36,168 nucleotides of DNA from Candidatus Binatia bacterium (GTDB taxonomy: Bacteria; Desulfobacterota; Binatia; Bin18), in assembly GCA_022826945.1 (NCBI GenBank), contig JAJDTY010000032.1, positions 1 through 36,168 on the forward strand, in the 5' to 3' direction. A model generated the notes under the pieces. That model searched no databases and was not told where the DNA came from. It saw only the letters and a list, made by a program, of their open reading frames with translations. Positions within the stretch are counted from its first letter, which is position 1. Each line of letters begins with the position of its first letter. Below, piece by piece: positions 6,777 to 14,761 of this stretch. Both the position numbers and the translations under genes were made by a program.

Positions 6777-7700
6777 ATGGCTACAGGTTCTATTCCGTGT
6801 GGGATTGCCGTTCCCCAAGTGTTTCTCGATACCCCGGTTGATATGCCGTTCGTCCGGGATTTCGTTCAGCGCGCCGAGGCCCTCGATTATGAGAGCTTGT
6901 GGGTGCAGGAGTCCATTGTCAGCGACTTTGCCATTCTCGAACCCGTGGCCCTGCTCAACTATATCGCCGCCATTACCTCAAAAGTGCGGCTCGGAACCTC
7001 GGTCCTGCTGACGGTGCTGCGCAACCCGGTGCAGTTGGCCAAGAGTTTGTCGAGCCTGGATCAGATGAGTCAGGGCCGGCTCATCTTCGGACTGGGTGTT
7101 GGCGGACACGTTCCGGAGACTATTTTTGGGTATTCCAGCGAGCTTCGGGCGCGGCGTTTTGTGGAGGGCATTCAAGCCATCAAGGCGCTGTGGACAGCGC
7201 CCAAGGCCACGGTCAGCGGAACGTTCTGGAATTTCGAGAACATCGCCATGGAGCCCAAGCCGGTGCAAAAGCCCCACCCGCCCATCTGGTTTGGGGCGCG
7301 CGAGGAACGGCCGCTGCGGCGCGCCGTCCGGCACGGGGACGGCTGGATGGGCGCCGGATCAAGCTCAACCAAGGATTTCATCAGACAGTCGGGTTTGATC
7401 CGGCAGTTTCTGGATGAAGCCGGTCGTGACCCGGCCACCTTTACGATCTCCAAGCGGATCTATATTGCGGTGGACAACGACCGGGCACGCGCGGAACAAC
7501 GGCTGCGGGAGTGGTTTGGCGTCCGGTATAAAAATGCGGATATGGCTTCGCAGGTGTCCGTTTGGGGCAGTCTGGACGAATGCCGCAATAAGATCGGCGA
7601 GATCGTCCGGGCCGGGGCCGAACACCTCTTGCTCAACCCGGCCTTTGACGACATGGAACATCTGGAAATCTGCGCAAAAGAGATCATCCCCGCACTCTAA
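6777..7700 (+). CDS. LLM-class flavin-dependent oxidoreductase
   Basis: A 307-residue luciferase-like TIM-barrel protein. Evidence includes VRLGTSVLLTVLRNPVQLAKSL, the SLDQMSQGRLIFGLGVG motif, PKPVQKPHPPIWFG, and the RRAVRHGDGWMGAGSS segment, all diagnostic of LLM-class (F420- or FMN-dependent) enzymes. The cofactor cannot be decided from sequence alone. AAGGAG lies seven nt before the ATG. It sits between a MetE-like gene and dapL with short spacing, suggesting one transcript. The substrate is unknown; the family commonly oxidises or reduces small organic molecules. Two other LLM genes in the window (21744 and 34393) are divergent from it. Confidence 0.9.
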   Translation: MATGSIPCGIAVPQVFLDTPVDMPFVRDFVQRAEALDYESLWVQESIVSDFAILEPVALLNYIAAITSKVRLGTSVLLTVLRNPVQLAKSLSSLDQMSQGRLIFGLGVGGHVPETIFGYSSELRARRFVEGIQAIKALWTAPKATVSGTFWNFENIAMEPKPVQKPHPPIWFGAREERPLRRAVRHGDGWMGAGSSSTKDFIRQSGLIRQFLDEAGRDPATFTISKRIYIAVDNDRARAEQRLREWFGVRYKNADMASQVSVWGSLDECRNKIGEIVRAGAEHLLLNPAFDDMEHLEICAKEIIPAL

Positions 7701-7722
7701 GGACCGGAAGGAGACAGCCCTC

Positions 7723-8952
7723 ATGATCACGATGAACGAACACTATCTGAAGCTCCAGGCCTCGTATCTGTTTTCCGATATTGCCAAGCGGGTCAATACC
7801 TATCAGGCCGACAATCCGGATCAGACCATTATCCGCTTGGGGATTGGCGATGTGACGCGCGCATTGCCCGAGGCGTGCATTACCGCCTTTCATCGCGCCG
7901 TGGATGAGATGGCGGACGACGCCACCTTTCGGGGCTATGGCCCGGAACTGGGCTATGATTTTTTGCAGGAAGCTGTTGTGGCCGGAGATTTTCAGCCGCG
8001 CGGGGTGACGCTCAGGCCCGACGAGGTTTTTGTGAGCGACGGCGCGAAGTGTGACTCCGGCAATTTTCAGGAGCTTTTTTCCCTGGACACGCGCGTGGCC
8101 GTACCCGACCCCGTCTACCCGGTGTACGTCGATACCAATGTGATGGCCGGGCGGACCGCAGTCTGGCAGGACGGACGCTACGAGGGGCTGGTCTATCTGG
8201 AGTCAACGGCGGAAAACCAGTATATCCCGGCGTTGCCCCAGGAAGCGGTTGACCTTATTTATCTGTGTTTTCCCAACAACCCCACGGGCAGTATGATCAC
8301 TACCGACCAGTTGCGCCGCTGGGTGGACTACGCGCGGGAGAACAAGGCCCTCATTCTGTATGACGCGGCCTATGTCGAGTTTGTCCGGGACGACGGCCTG
8401 CCGCAGAGTATTTACGAGATCGACGGGGCCAAAGAGGTGGCGGTCGAATTTCGGAGTCTGTCCAAGACCGCCGGCTTTACCGGAACGCGCTGCGCCTACA
8501 CCATCGTGCCCAGAGAGTGCCAGGTGTACGACTCCCAGGGCAACGCCCATGCGCTCCACGCGCTCTGGGACCGGCGCCAGTCAACAAAATTCAACAGCGT
8601 CTCCTATCCGGTGCAGCGTGCGGCCGAGGCCGCCTTCTCGCCGGAGGGCAAAAAACAAATTCGAGAATTGAGCAACTACTACCTCGGCAATGCCGCCTTG
8701 ATTCGTGAGGCGATGACGGGTTTGGGTTATGCCTGCGTTGGCGGAGAGCATTCTCCCTATGTGTGGATTAAAACCAATACGGACTCCTGGGAATTCTTCG
8801 ACCGCTTACTGCAAAAAGCCGGAGTGGTCTGCACGCCGGGCGCCGGGTTCGGAAAATGCGGCGAGGGCTATGTACGCCTGAGCGCGTTTAACAGTCGGGA
8901 GAATGTCGAGACCGCCCTGCAGCGGGTCTCGGACGCTTTGGGCTCGGCATAG
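7723..8952 (+). CDS. dapL: LL-diaminopimelate aminotransferase
   Basis: A 409-residue fold-type I PLP enzyme that starts MITMNEHYLKLQASYLFSD, the typical DapL beginning. K248 in SLSKTAGFTGTR is the Schiff-base lysine. CFPNNPTG (N186) and ILYDAAY (D214, Y217) are the expected PLP contacts. DapL converts tetrahydrodipicolinate plus glutamate directly to LL-diaminopimelate, a one-step route to peptidoglycan DAP and lysine found in plants, chlamydiae, cyanobacteria and many anaerobe-related phyla. GGAAGGAGAC precedes the ATG at 7723; an in-frame upstream extension overlaps the LLM gene and is not credible. No other lysine gene is adjacent, so the surrounding operon is unusual. Confidence 0.9.
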   Translation: MITMNEHYLKLQASYLFSDIAKRVNTYQADNPDQTIIRLGIGDVTRALPEACITAFHRAVDEMADDATFRGYGPELGYDFLQEAVVAGDFQPRGVTLRPDEVFVSDGAKCDSGNFQELFSLDTRVAVPDPVYPVYVDTNVMAGRTAVWQDGRYEGLVYLESTAENQYIPALPQEAVDLIYLCFPNNPTGSMITTDQLRRWVDYARENKALILYDAAYVEFVRDDGLPQSIYEIDGAKEVAVEFRSLSKTAGFTGTRCAYTIVPRECQVYDSQGNAHALHALWDRRQSTKFNSVSYPVQRAAEAAFSPEGKKQIRELSNYYLGNAALIREAMTGLGYACVGGEHSPYVWIKTNTDSWEFFDRLLQKAGVVCTPGAGFGKCGEGYVRLSAFNSRENVETALQRVSDALGSA

Positions 8953-8996
8953 AGCGCGACCGGCAGCCATCGTGTCGTCCCTGTCAGGAAAGAGTT

Positions 8997-9524
8997 ATGC
9001 ACTATCTCCTGACCCGTCTGACCGCTCATGCGCGAACCGACTCCTTATTGACGCAGGCCCGGCAGCACTGGCGGCAATTGGTGGCCGAGCACGATCCCCA
9101 GGCGCAGCCGGGACTGCCGCGGGTATCGCACGAGGACGGGCTGCCGTCGAGCTGGGCGGCGACGTTCTATATGTTGCCCCATACGGAACAGGTGCTGCTG
9201 GCCTTTGCCTGGCTCCACTGGTGGCAGCAGTCAGCCGAAGAGGAGCCCGGGTTTATCGGCTGGCTCATTGAAGGGCCGGGCTTCGTGCTCAATCATGCCT
9301 TCTTCCTCAAGGTGCTGACAGAGGGACACGGCGGGATTCTGGGGATTCTCCACGGCTTTCTCGAAGAAATTATCGAACAGGCCGGCGACTGGAACGGGGA
9401 TCGCGAGGCATATCCCCAGGTCGTCCGGCTCCTGGAAAAGCTCGACACGGAGTACCACTATAATGTCCACGACCGCGAGCTGTGGCCGGCCGTGCTTGAG
9501 CTGATAGAACCGCCGACCGGGTAG
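8997..9524 (+). CDS. conserved-looking hypothetical protein
   Basis: A 175-residue soluble protein starting MHYLLTRLTAHART; AGGAAAGAG lies just upstream of the ATG. It is rich in Trp and His (WLHWWQQ, GWLIEGPGF, FLKVLTEGHGG, YHYNVHDRELWP) and appears mainly helical. It has no signal peptide or membrane segment. The family was not recognised. It follows dapL by 44 nt and may be the last gene of that rightward run. The clustered His and acidic residues (EGHGG, HGFLEEII, YHYNVHDRE) could suit metal binding, but that is speculation. Confidence 0.7.
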   Translation: MHYLLTRLTAHARTDSLLTQARQHWRQLVAEHDPQAQPGLPRVSHEDGLPSSWAATFYMLPHTEQVLLAFAWLHWWQQSAEEEPGFIGWLIEGPGFVLNHAFFLKVLTEGHGGILGILHGFLEEIIEQAGDWNGDREAYPQVVRLLEKLDTEYHYNVHDRELWPAVLELIEPPTG

Positions 9525-9580
9525 ACCGCCCTGTTCCGCTTCTGCCTGGCCGCCCGCCACATCCGTCCTATCGGACGCGC

Positions 9581-10426
9581 TTAGGCGGCCCCGTTGCTTT
9601 TGAACCAGGCCAGGAGCTTTTGCCAGCCGTCCTGGGCGGTTTCCTGACGATAACTGGCCCGATAGTCGGCGTGAAAACCGTGTGGCGTATCGGGATACAG
9701 AATAATCTCGGAGGGACTGTCCGCCGCCTGTAGCGCGGCGCGCATCTGTTCAACCGTTTCGTTTGGAATACCGCTATCGGCAGCGCCGTACAAACCGAGC
9801 ACCGGAGCGTGGAGCCGCGCGGCAATATCGACCGGATGGCTTGGGGTGAGTTCGGATGCCTGCCCGACCAGACGCCCATACCAGGCCACCCCGGCTTTGA
9901 GCTGCGGACTGTGGGCGGCATACATCCACACGACGCGCCCGCCCCAGCAGAACCCGGTGATGCCGAGCCGGGTCACATCGCCCCTGCCGGACGACTCGAC
10001 CCAGGCCACGGTGGCATCCAGGTCGGACATGACCTGCGCGTCCGGGACCTTGGCAACCACGGTCCGAATAATCTGACCGATATCCGTCATCTGCGACACA
10101 TCGCCCTGCCTGGCGTAGAGTTCCGGCGCAACCGCCAGATAGCCCTGCTTGGCGAAGCGGCGGCATATGTCTTTGATGTGCTCGTGCACGCCGAAGATTT
10201 CCTGGACGACCAGCACAACCGGGAAGGGCTCGCCGGTTTGCGGGTACGCCTGGTAGGCGGGAATAGTGATATCGCCCACCGGAATCTGGACCTCTGCGGC
10301 TTCCAGACCGCTGGTATCGGTGGTTATCGTTTGGGCCGAAACCGGACGAACGGCCAGGGCAAAGCCCGTGGCCAAGGTGGACACCACAAATTCGCGTCGA
10401 GTCAGCGTCGTGCTTCTATTTTTCAT
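9581..10426 (-). CDS. dienelactone hydrolase family protein, Tat-exported
   Basis: A 281-residue alpha/beta hydrolase. The N-terminus has a twin-arginine motif (LTRREFVVS) followed by a hydrophobic stretch and a likely cleavage after VSA, so it should be exported folded to the periplasm. The catalytic triad is Cys-Asp-His as in dienelactone hydrolases: C160 in GFCWGG, D217 in GAADSGIP and H249 in [10 protein letters not shown]76 (VVQEIFG) matches the activating glutamate. Typical members open dienelactones from chloroaromatic breakdown, but the family is broad and no aromatic-ring cluster is adjacent. The ATG is preceded by GAGAGG. It is convergent with the gene ending at 9524. Confidence 0.9.
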   Translation of the reverse strand: MKNRSTTLTRREFVVSTLATGFALAVRPVSAQTITTDTSGLEAAEVQIPVGDITIPAYQAYPQTGEPFPVVLVVQEIFGVHEHIKDICRRFAKQGYLAVAPELYARQGDVSQMTDIGQIIRTVVAKVPDAQVMSDLDATVAWVESSGRGDVTRLGITGFCWGGRVVWMYAAHSPQLKAGVAWYGRLVGQASELTPSHPVDIAARLHAPVLGLYGAADSGIPNETVEQMRAALQAADSPSEIILYPDTPHGFHADYRASYRQETAQDGWQKLLAWFKSNGAA

Positions 10427-10597
10427 GTCCTCTCACCCCACTCAGGCCTTATTTTGTGCGGCCTAGCCTAGCCCTTGTGTCTCGCCCTCGCAAGGATGAA
10501 TAAATAAGATGAAAAGAGTTGGTCGCCTCTCGTCTGTGTTGAGACCTTTCTGCATGTTTTCTGAGTATATATTATGACGCTTGCCGCTAAGGAGCAT

Positions 10598-10699
10598 ATG
10601 ACAATGAGCAAGATGAAATTACACCCAGTCCACCCTGGGGAAGTGTTGCAGGAAGAGTTTCTGAAGAGGAGACCTATAGGATGGGAGTCGAAGTCATGA
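10598..10699 (+). pseudogene. higA antitoxin remnant (N-terminal fragment)
   Basis: A 33-codon frame after CTAAGGAGCAT reads MSKMKLHPVHPGEVLQEEFL from its third codon, matching the conserved N-terminus of HigA-family addiction-module antitoxins. The frame then leaves the family sequence (KRRPIGWESKS) and stops before any helix-turn-helix. No HigB toxin is visible in the 170 nt upstream. Its TGA overlaps the ATG of the following secreted-protein gene (ATGA at 10696-10699). It may be a decayed module whose ribosome-binding region now serves as a leader peptide for the next gene. Confidence 0.65.
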
Positions 10700-11025
10700 A
10701 GATAGGATGGATATGCCTGCTCGGTCTGGCTCTTGCGGCCCCCGCTTTTGCCAACGAAGGTCATCAACTCCTGCTCAGCCAGAGTAAGGCCGAACGCGCC
10801 ATAACGCTGGCGGGCATTTTACAGACAAGCGGCAAAGCGTGTGCAGAGGTCTCGCGTTCGTTTCTGCAAGGCACGGACGAAAACCGGGCCGCCTATTGGA
10901 ACGCCGAGTGCGCCGGGGGCGAAACCTATGTCATTCAGATTCCGGTCAGTAATCAGACCCGCGTCCTTGAATGTAAAATCATGGCTATGATCGGGGTGGA
11001 GTGCTTTACCCGATTCGACAATTAA
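10696..11025 (+). CDS. secreted hypothetical protein with four cysteines
   Basis: A 109-residue protein with a clear signal peptide (MKIGWICLLGLALAAPAFA, cleavage before NEG). The mature part carries four cysteines (GKACAEV, NAECAGG, VLECKIM, GVECFTR), compatible with two disulfides in the periplasm. No family was recognised. An in-frame ATG at 10681 is possible; 10696 is preferred because it directly begins the signal peptide and overlaps the higA-remnant stop. It may be translated by re-initiation from that remnant. Confidence 0.7.
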   Translation: MKIGWICLLGLALAAPAFANEGHQLLLSQSKAERAITLAGILQTSGKACAEVSRSFLQGTDENRAAYWNAECAGGETYVIQIPVSNQTRVLECKIMAMIGVECFTRFDN

Positions 11026-11070
11026 ACGCAGCGATTTTCAGAGACAGGCCGAACCCGAGGAACGTCTCCG

Positions 11071-11814
11071 GTGCGCTGGACCCGCGGTATTGACGAGTTG
11101 CAACGCTTTTCCACGCCTCCCTATGGCTGCATGTATCTCCCGACAGAGACGGCCTCTCTGACCTACCGTATTATTCGGGACCTGACCCCCCAACAGTATA
11201 ATGAACTCCTCAGACGCGGCTGGCGGCGCTTTGGCTGTGAATTCTTTCGGCCCGCCTGTCCGGAGTGTACCCAGTGCCGGAGTCTCCGTCTGCCGCTGGC
11301 CGACTTTCGACCGTCTCGCAGTCAGAAACGTACCTTGCGTCGTAATACGGAGATTCGGGTCGTGGTACAAGAACCGACTCTGACCCGTGAGCACATCCGG
11401 CTCTTTAACGCCTACCACGCCTCTATGCACGCCCAGCGCGGCTGGCCCTCCCAGACGACCCATGAACGCGCGTATTTCCGCAGCTTTCTCTTGGGCAACT
11501 GGAGTTTTGCCCGGGAATTCCTGTACTACGACCAGGAGCGGCTCGTTGGGGTGGGCCTGGCGGACGTGACGCACGAGGCTCTATCGAGCATTTATTTCTT
11601 TCATGATCCGGCATGGCGACCGGACGCGCCCGGAGTCTTTTCGATTTTGCGTCAGGCCGCCTACGCTCGGCAGCACGGACTGCGCTATCACTATCTGGGC
11701 TATTGGGTAGCGGACAGCCCCTCCATGGCCTACAAGGCGCAGTATCGCCCGCATCAGCTTCTCCGGCGCTACCCGCCCGATGAAGAAGAACCGGAGTGGG
11801 CAACGCCCGAATAA
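11071..11814 (+). CDS. bpt: arginyl/leucyl-tRNA--protein transferase (Bpt family)
   Basis: A 247-residue protein of the ATE1/Bpt family, GNAT-like, which transfers leucine (in bacteria) or arginine from aminoacyl-tRNA to the N-terminus of proteins, marking them for ClpS/ClpAP degradation by the N-degron pathway. Family landmarks are YLPTETASLTYRIIRDLT, GWRRFGCEFFRPACPECTQC, RSLRLPLADFRPSRSQKR and YLGYWVADSPSMAYKAQYRP. The cysteine cluster C-x6-C-x2-C-x2-C corresponds to the motif reported to bind an Fe-S cluster in ATE1. The start is a GTG at 11071 with GAGGA nine nt upstream. No clpS or aat is nearby. Confidence 0.92.
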   Translation: MRWTRGIDELQRFSTPPYGCMYLPTETASLTYRIIRDLTPQQYNELLRRGWRRFGCEFFRPACPECTQCRSLRLPLADFRPSRSQKRTLRRNTEIRVVVQEPTLTREHIRLFNAYHASMHAQRGWPSQTTHERAYFRSFLLGNWSFAREFLYYDQERLVGVGLADVTHEALSSIYFFHDPAWRPDAPGVFSILRQAAYARQHGLRYHYLGYWVADSPSMAYKAQYRPHQLLRRYPPDEEEPEWATPE

Positions 11815-11838
11815 TCTCTGCGGAACGACGTGGCGCGT

Positions 11839-13128
11839 TTACGCATTCACGTGCTGCGTGAGCGGAATGTCGAACTGCGCCGCGGCGTTGCCGCCAAACA
11901 TGCGGGCCATAAGCGGCTCTTCCACGGCGGCCTGGGTCAGGGCCTCGATCGCGTCCCAGGCGCTGGTGGTATCGTGCTGGGGATAGCGCGAGCCCCAGAC
12001 GACCTTTTCCGCAAAGGCGTGGGGGAGTCTCTGAATCATGCGCTCCTCTGCGTCAAAGCCGAGCATCACCCGCCCCTCTTCCCACAGTTCTTCAGGGTCG
12101 GTCCGGACCGGATAGTAGTTGAGGAGCGGAATGGTCTTGGTCGAGGCCTCCATTTTTTCCAGCACCTCTTCCATCCACGACGCCTTGCCGTGCGCGACCA
12201 CCACTTTCATCTCGGGAAAGCGCTGCATGACCGCAAAACCGATCAGGGTGGAGGCAACGAACATATGGTTGTCGAGCCAGCCTGAGAGAATCGGAGAGAG
12301 GGGATGGCCGACCGACGGGGACGCAAAAAAGGAAAAATTCGACCGACCGTCGCCGCCACCGGCAGTAGGCCCCCCACCGACCTCCCTCAGCAGGGTGTGT
12401 TGATTCAGCCGATTTTTGATCTTTTCAATAAACGGACCGTGTGAGGTCCACTCAGGATTCCACAGCCCAGGTGTCGGGTGGACCACCGCGGCCACACCCA
12501 AGCGCTCCAACTCGGCCCACAGCGGGTCGTAGTACGGATGGGTGAAATAATGCCCCTCAATAAACATGGGCCGAATGAATGCGCCCCGGAAATGCGGCAG
12601 CTCGGCTACCCGTCGCAGTTCTTCCAGGGCGAAGTCCATGTTCTGGAGCGGCAGCATGGCAGCGGCATACAGCCGCGTCGGAGCCGTCTGACAAAAATCG
12701 GTCAGCCAGTTGTTATAGGCCCGGGCCAGGGCCGCTGCCACGTCCGGGTCTTCGATCAGATGAAAGCCCTCGGCAAACCAGGTGGGGTAGAGAAAGGACT
12801 GGTCCACGCCCATGGCGTCCATGTCGGCCAGTCTGGCCTGCGGGTCTGACGCGCCGGCGCTTTTGGCATGCGGGGTGTTGGGGTCGAGGTCGCCGATCTG
12901 GTCCCAGGTCATACCCGGCTTCCAGATGGCATGGCGCGGAATGTTCGGATTCATGGGGTCGCGGAACATCTTGCCGTTGATCTTGAGATACGAGCCGTAC
13001 TGGCCTTCCTCGCGCCACAGGGCCGTCTTGCCGAGCGTACGGAACTCCGGCTCCAGGTAGTCCTCCCAGACCGCCCGCGGCTCGACCACATGGCTGTCGC
13101 TATCAAAGACGGCAAACGGCCTGGTCAT
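11839..13128 (-). CDS. amidohydrolase (Amidohydro_2 family), downstream gene of a pair
   Basis: A 429-residue TIM-barrel metal-dependent hydrolase or decarboxylase of the ACMSD-like superfamily. N-terminal FDSDSHVVEP matches the DxH variant of the metal site; later features are ARLADMDAMGVDQSFLYPTW, VVHPTPGLW and VVVAHGKASWMEE. The segment usually read WGSDYPH is here WGSRYPQHD, replacing the conserved metal-binding or catalytic Asp by R381. A glycine-rich segment (GGGPTAGGGDG) in the middle looks like an insertion. The ATG overlaps the stop of the gene before it (ATGA), so the two are co-translated and may form a hetero-oligomer or act sequentially. The substrate is unknown. Confidence 0.87.
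   Translation of the reverse strand: MTRPFAVFDSDSHVVEPRAVWEDYLEPEFRTLGKTALWREEGQYGSYLKINGKMFRDPMNPNIPRHAIWKPGMTWDQIGDLDPNTPHAKSAGASDPQARLADMDAMGVDQSFLYPTWFAEGFHLIEDPDVAAALARAYNNWLTDFCQTAPTRLYAAAMLPLQNMDFALEELRRVAELPHFRGAFIRPMFIEGHYFTHPYYDPLWAELERLGVAAVVHPTPGLWNPEWTSHGPFIEKIKNRLNQHTLLREVGGGPTAGGGDGRSNFSFFASPSVGHPLSPILSGWLDNHMFVASTLIGFAVMQRFPEMKVVVAHGKASWMEEVLEKMEASTKTIPLLNYYPVRTDPEELWEEGRVMLGFDAEERMIQRLPHAFAEKVVWGSRYPQHDTTSAWDAIEALTQAAVEEPLMARMFGGNAAAQFDIPLTQHVNA
12282..12390. repeat. possible small inserted element inside the amidohydrolase gene
   Basis: The segment has imperfect terminal inverted repeats (CTGAGAGA at 12282-12289, TCCCTCAG at 12383-12390, 7 of 8 complementary) and repeated GTCGGT-type words. 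It encodes the low-complexity stretch GGGPTAGGGDGRSNF in frame. It resembles a miniature repeat tolerated inside a gene, but no second copy is present in this window. Confidence 0.3.
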
Positions 13129-14567
13129 GCCCGGTCTCCTTCAACCGCATGGCCGTTGACCCGGTGTGCGCCTTCGCCATAGGGACGCACCAGCGAGGCT
13201 TCGGGCTCCAGGGCGCGCTGAATTTCCGCCTCGGACGGCCACCAGTCCGGTCGCTCAATCTCGGTCACCCGCTCCCGGATGAAGGTCTTCGGGGCTTCTA
13301 TATTGTAGAGCTTGCGTGCATTGTCTCCCAGGAAGTTGTTCTGGTAGGACTCCGGCAGATCACACGCACGCATCGTTTCAATCGCCCGCCAGGCGTCGTC
13401 GCCATCATGGTGGTAGACGTCGGACGACCAGGCCAGAATATCGCCATAGAAGTCCGGCAAGCGCGACGGCGGCGCCTCATCGCCCTCAAAGCCGGTCACG
13501 CAGTGGCTGAAAAAGGTTTCGCTCGGCAGCCGCTTGAGCGGCGGCAACTCGCGCTCGTTGCGGTAGAGCTTATACATCTTGTCGCACTCGTCCAGCAGGA
13601 AGCTCAGCCAGGTCGAAGAGGCCTCAAAGACCGCAGCCCGGAGCTTGGGATATTGCTCAAAAAAGCCGGACATGAGCACCATGACGACCCAGAGCGCAGC
13701 CTCGGACTGGAAGTTTTGGACGTTGGTCAAAAATTGGTGCGGCAGGCCCGAGGTGACCACTGTGCGGGCGATCAACTCCGCCCCGGAATACTGAGCCGTA
13801 TAGCCTGGGGGTTTCAGCGCGCCAAAGGCCGGGAAGGGGTGCATGCCGTAGACCATGCCGGTCTCCTCCATGGCCTGCCAGACCGGCTCATACTTGGGCT
13901 GGAGCGGATAATTGCCCATGGCGTCAATCGGACGGACCAGGCCCACCCGACAGCCCTTGTCCGCCACCCGGTAGAGTTCCTCCGTGGCAAACACCGGGTC
14001 CTGCATGGGCAGCAGGGCGGCAAAAAAGATCCGCTCCGGGTCGGCCTGGCAATACTCATACGCCCATTCGTTATAGGCCTTGCACATGGCCTTGGCCCCA
14101 ACTGCGTTTTGCAGCCAGGGATAGGTGTCGATATCGGTCGGGATAATCATCACCTGATCGATGCCCTGCACGTCCATGTCGCGCAGGCGGGCCTCGGGCT
14201 CGTACGAGCCCCGGTGATCCAGATAGGCGGCCTGCTCCTGGGAGATCGCCGTCTCAGGGTGCAGGTTACGGACATTAATGGCGCGCTGGATGTCGTGCTT
14301 GAGCCCCGGCCCGGCCAGGGAGAGGATATTCACAACGCCGGGCGTGCCACCGATCCGCTGCGACCCCAGCCCCGTACCGGCATGACCGTTGACGATAAGC
14401 TGTTTGGTCTCCTGGTCAAACCACATCGTGGTCTTGAGCGCTTCCAGCTCATCCTTGGTCAGCCAGTCCTTGGCCCGCTCCCAGATCCAGGGCGGCTCCG
14501 TAACATGCGCATCACAGTCAAAGGTCGGGAAATCCTTGGTCATGGGTGCGAATTTTTGGGTTGGCAT
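13125..14567 (-). CDS. amidohydrolase (Amidohydro_2 family), upstream gene of a pair
   Basis: A 480-residue ACMSD-superfamily protein. Landmarks are FDCDAHVTEPPWIWE, ARLRDMDVQGIDQVMIIPTD, the YNEWAYEYCQADPERIFFAALLPMQ block, GMVYGMHPFPAFG, and WSSDVYHHDGDDAWRAIE, which keeps the Asp lost in its partner. The family includes decarboxylases and hydrolases of aromatic or cyclic acids. AAGGAGGGAG precedes the ATG at 14567. It overlaps the next gene by four bases. The two proteins differ too much to be a recent duplication and probably act in one pathway. The substrate is not identifiable. Confidence 0.9.
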   Translation of the reverse strand: MPTQKFAPMTKDFPTFDCDAHVTEPPWIWERAKDWLTKDELEALKTTMWFDQETKQLIVNGHAGTGLGSQRIGGTPGVVNILSLAGPGLKHDIQRAINVRNLHPETAISQEQAAYLDHRGSYEPEARLRDMDVQGIDQVMIIPTDIDTYPWLQNAVGAKAMCKAYNEWAYEYCQADPERIFFAALLPMQDPVFATEELYRVADKGCRVGLVRPIDAMGNYPLQPKYEPVWQAMEETGMVYGMHPFPAFGALKPPGYTAQYSGAELIARTVVTSGLPHQFLTNVQNFQSEAALWVVMVLMSGFFEQYPKLRAAVFEASSTWLSFLLDECDKMYKLYRNERELPPLKRLPSETFFSHCVTGFEGDEAPPSRLPDFYGDILAWSSDVYHHDGDDAWRAIETMRACDLPESYQNNFLGDNARKLYNIEAPKTFIRERVTEIERPDWWPSEAEIQRALEPEASLVRPYGEGAHRVNGHAVEGDRA

Positions 14568-14632
14568 ACTCTCCCTCCTTTATATCGGATCGGACGTGCG
14601 ACTCGGTCCGCTTCCGGCCGGGTCTTCACTGT

Positions 14633-14660
14633 ATTGTCAACTTCCTGAGAAACTTGTCAA
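14633..14660 (-). promoter_or_regulatory. candidate promoter of the amidohydrolase pair
   Basis: On the minus strand TTGACA (14655-14660) is followed after 16 nt by GACAAT (14633-14638). This would place the transcription start about 55-60 nt upstream of the ATG at 14567. Confidence 0.4.
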
Positions 14661-14673
14661 TCTGCTACCTGGT

Positions 14674-14686
14674 TCCGGGACCCGGA
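14674..14686. promoter_or_regulatory. 13-bp dyad between divergent genes
   Basis: TCCGGGACCCGGA is a perfect palindrome around one central base. It lies in the divergent gap between the amidohydrolase pair and the PhzF-family gene, just upstream of the candidate -35 box. It could be an operator, but only one copy is present. Confidence 0.3.
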
Positions 14687-14761
14687 CGTGTTGCTGACGC
14701 TTGAAAGTGCGCCTGGGATTCCCTATCAGGGAGGATAATAGGCAGGAGGGGCAAGTCAGCC

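Noticed and set aside
10440..10590. Promoter boxes in the AT-rich gap before the higA remnant
   Set aside because: TTGAGA and TATATT are present but the spacing (over 20 nt) does not fit a standard promoter.
13149..14648. 499-codon open frame antisense to the upstream amidohydrolase
   Set aside because: Shadow of a strongly supported enzyme; its sequence is Arg/Gly/His-rich without domains.
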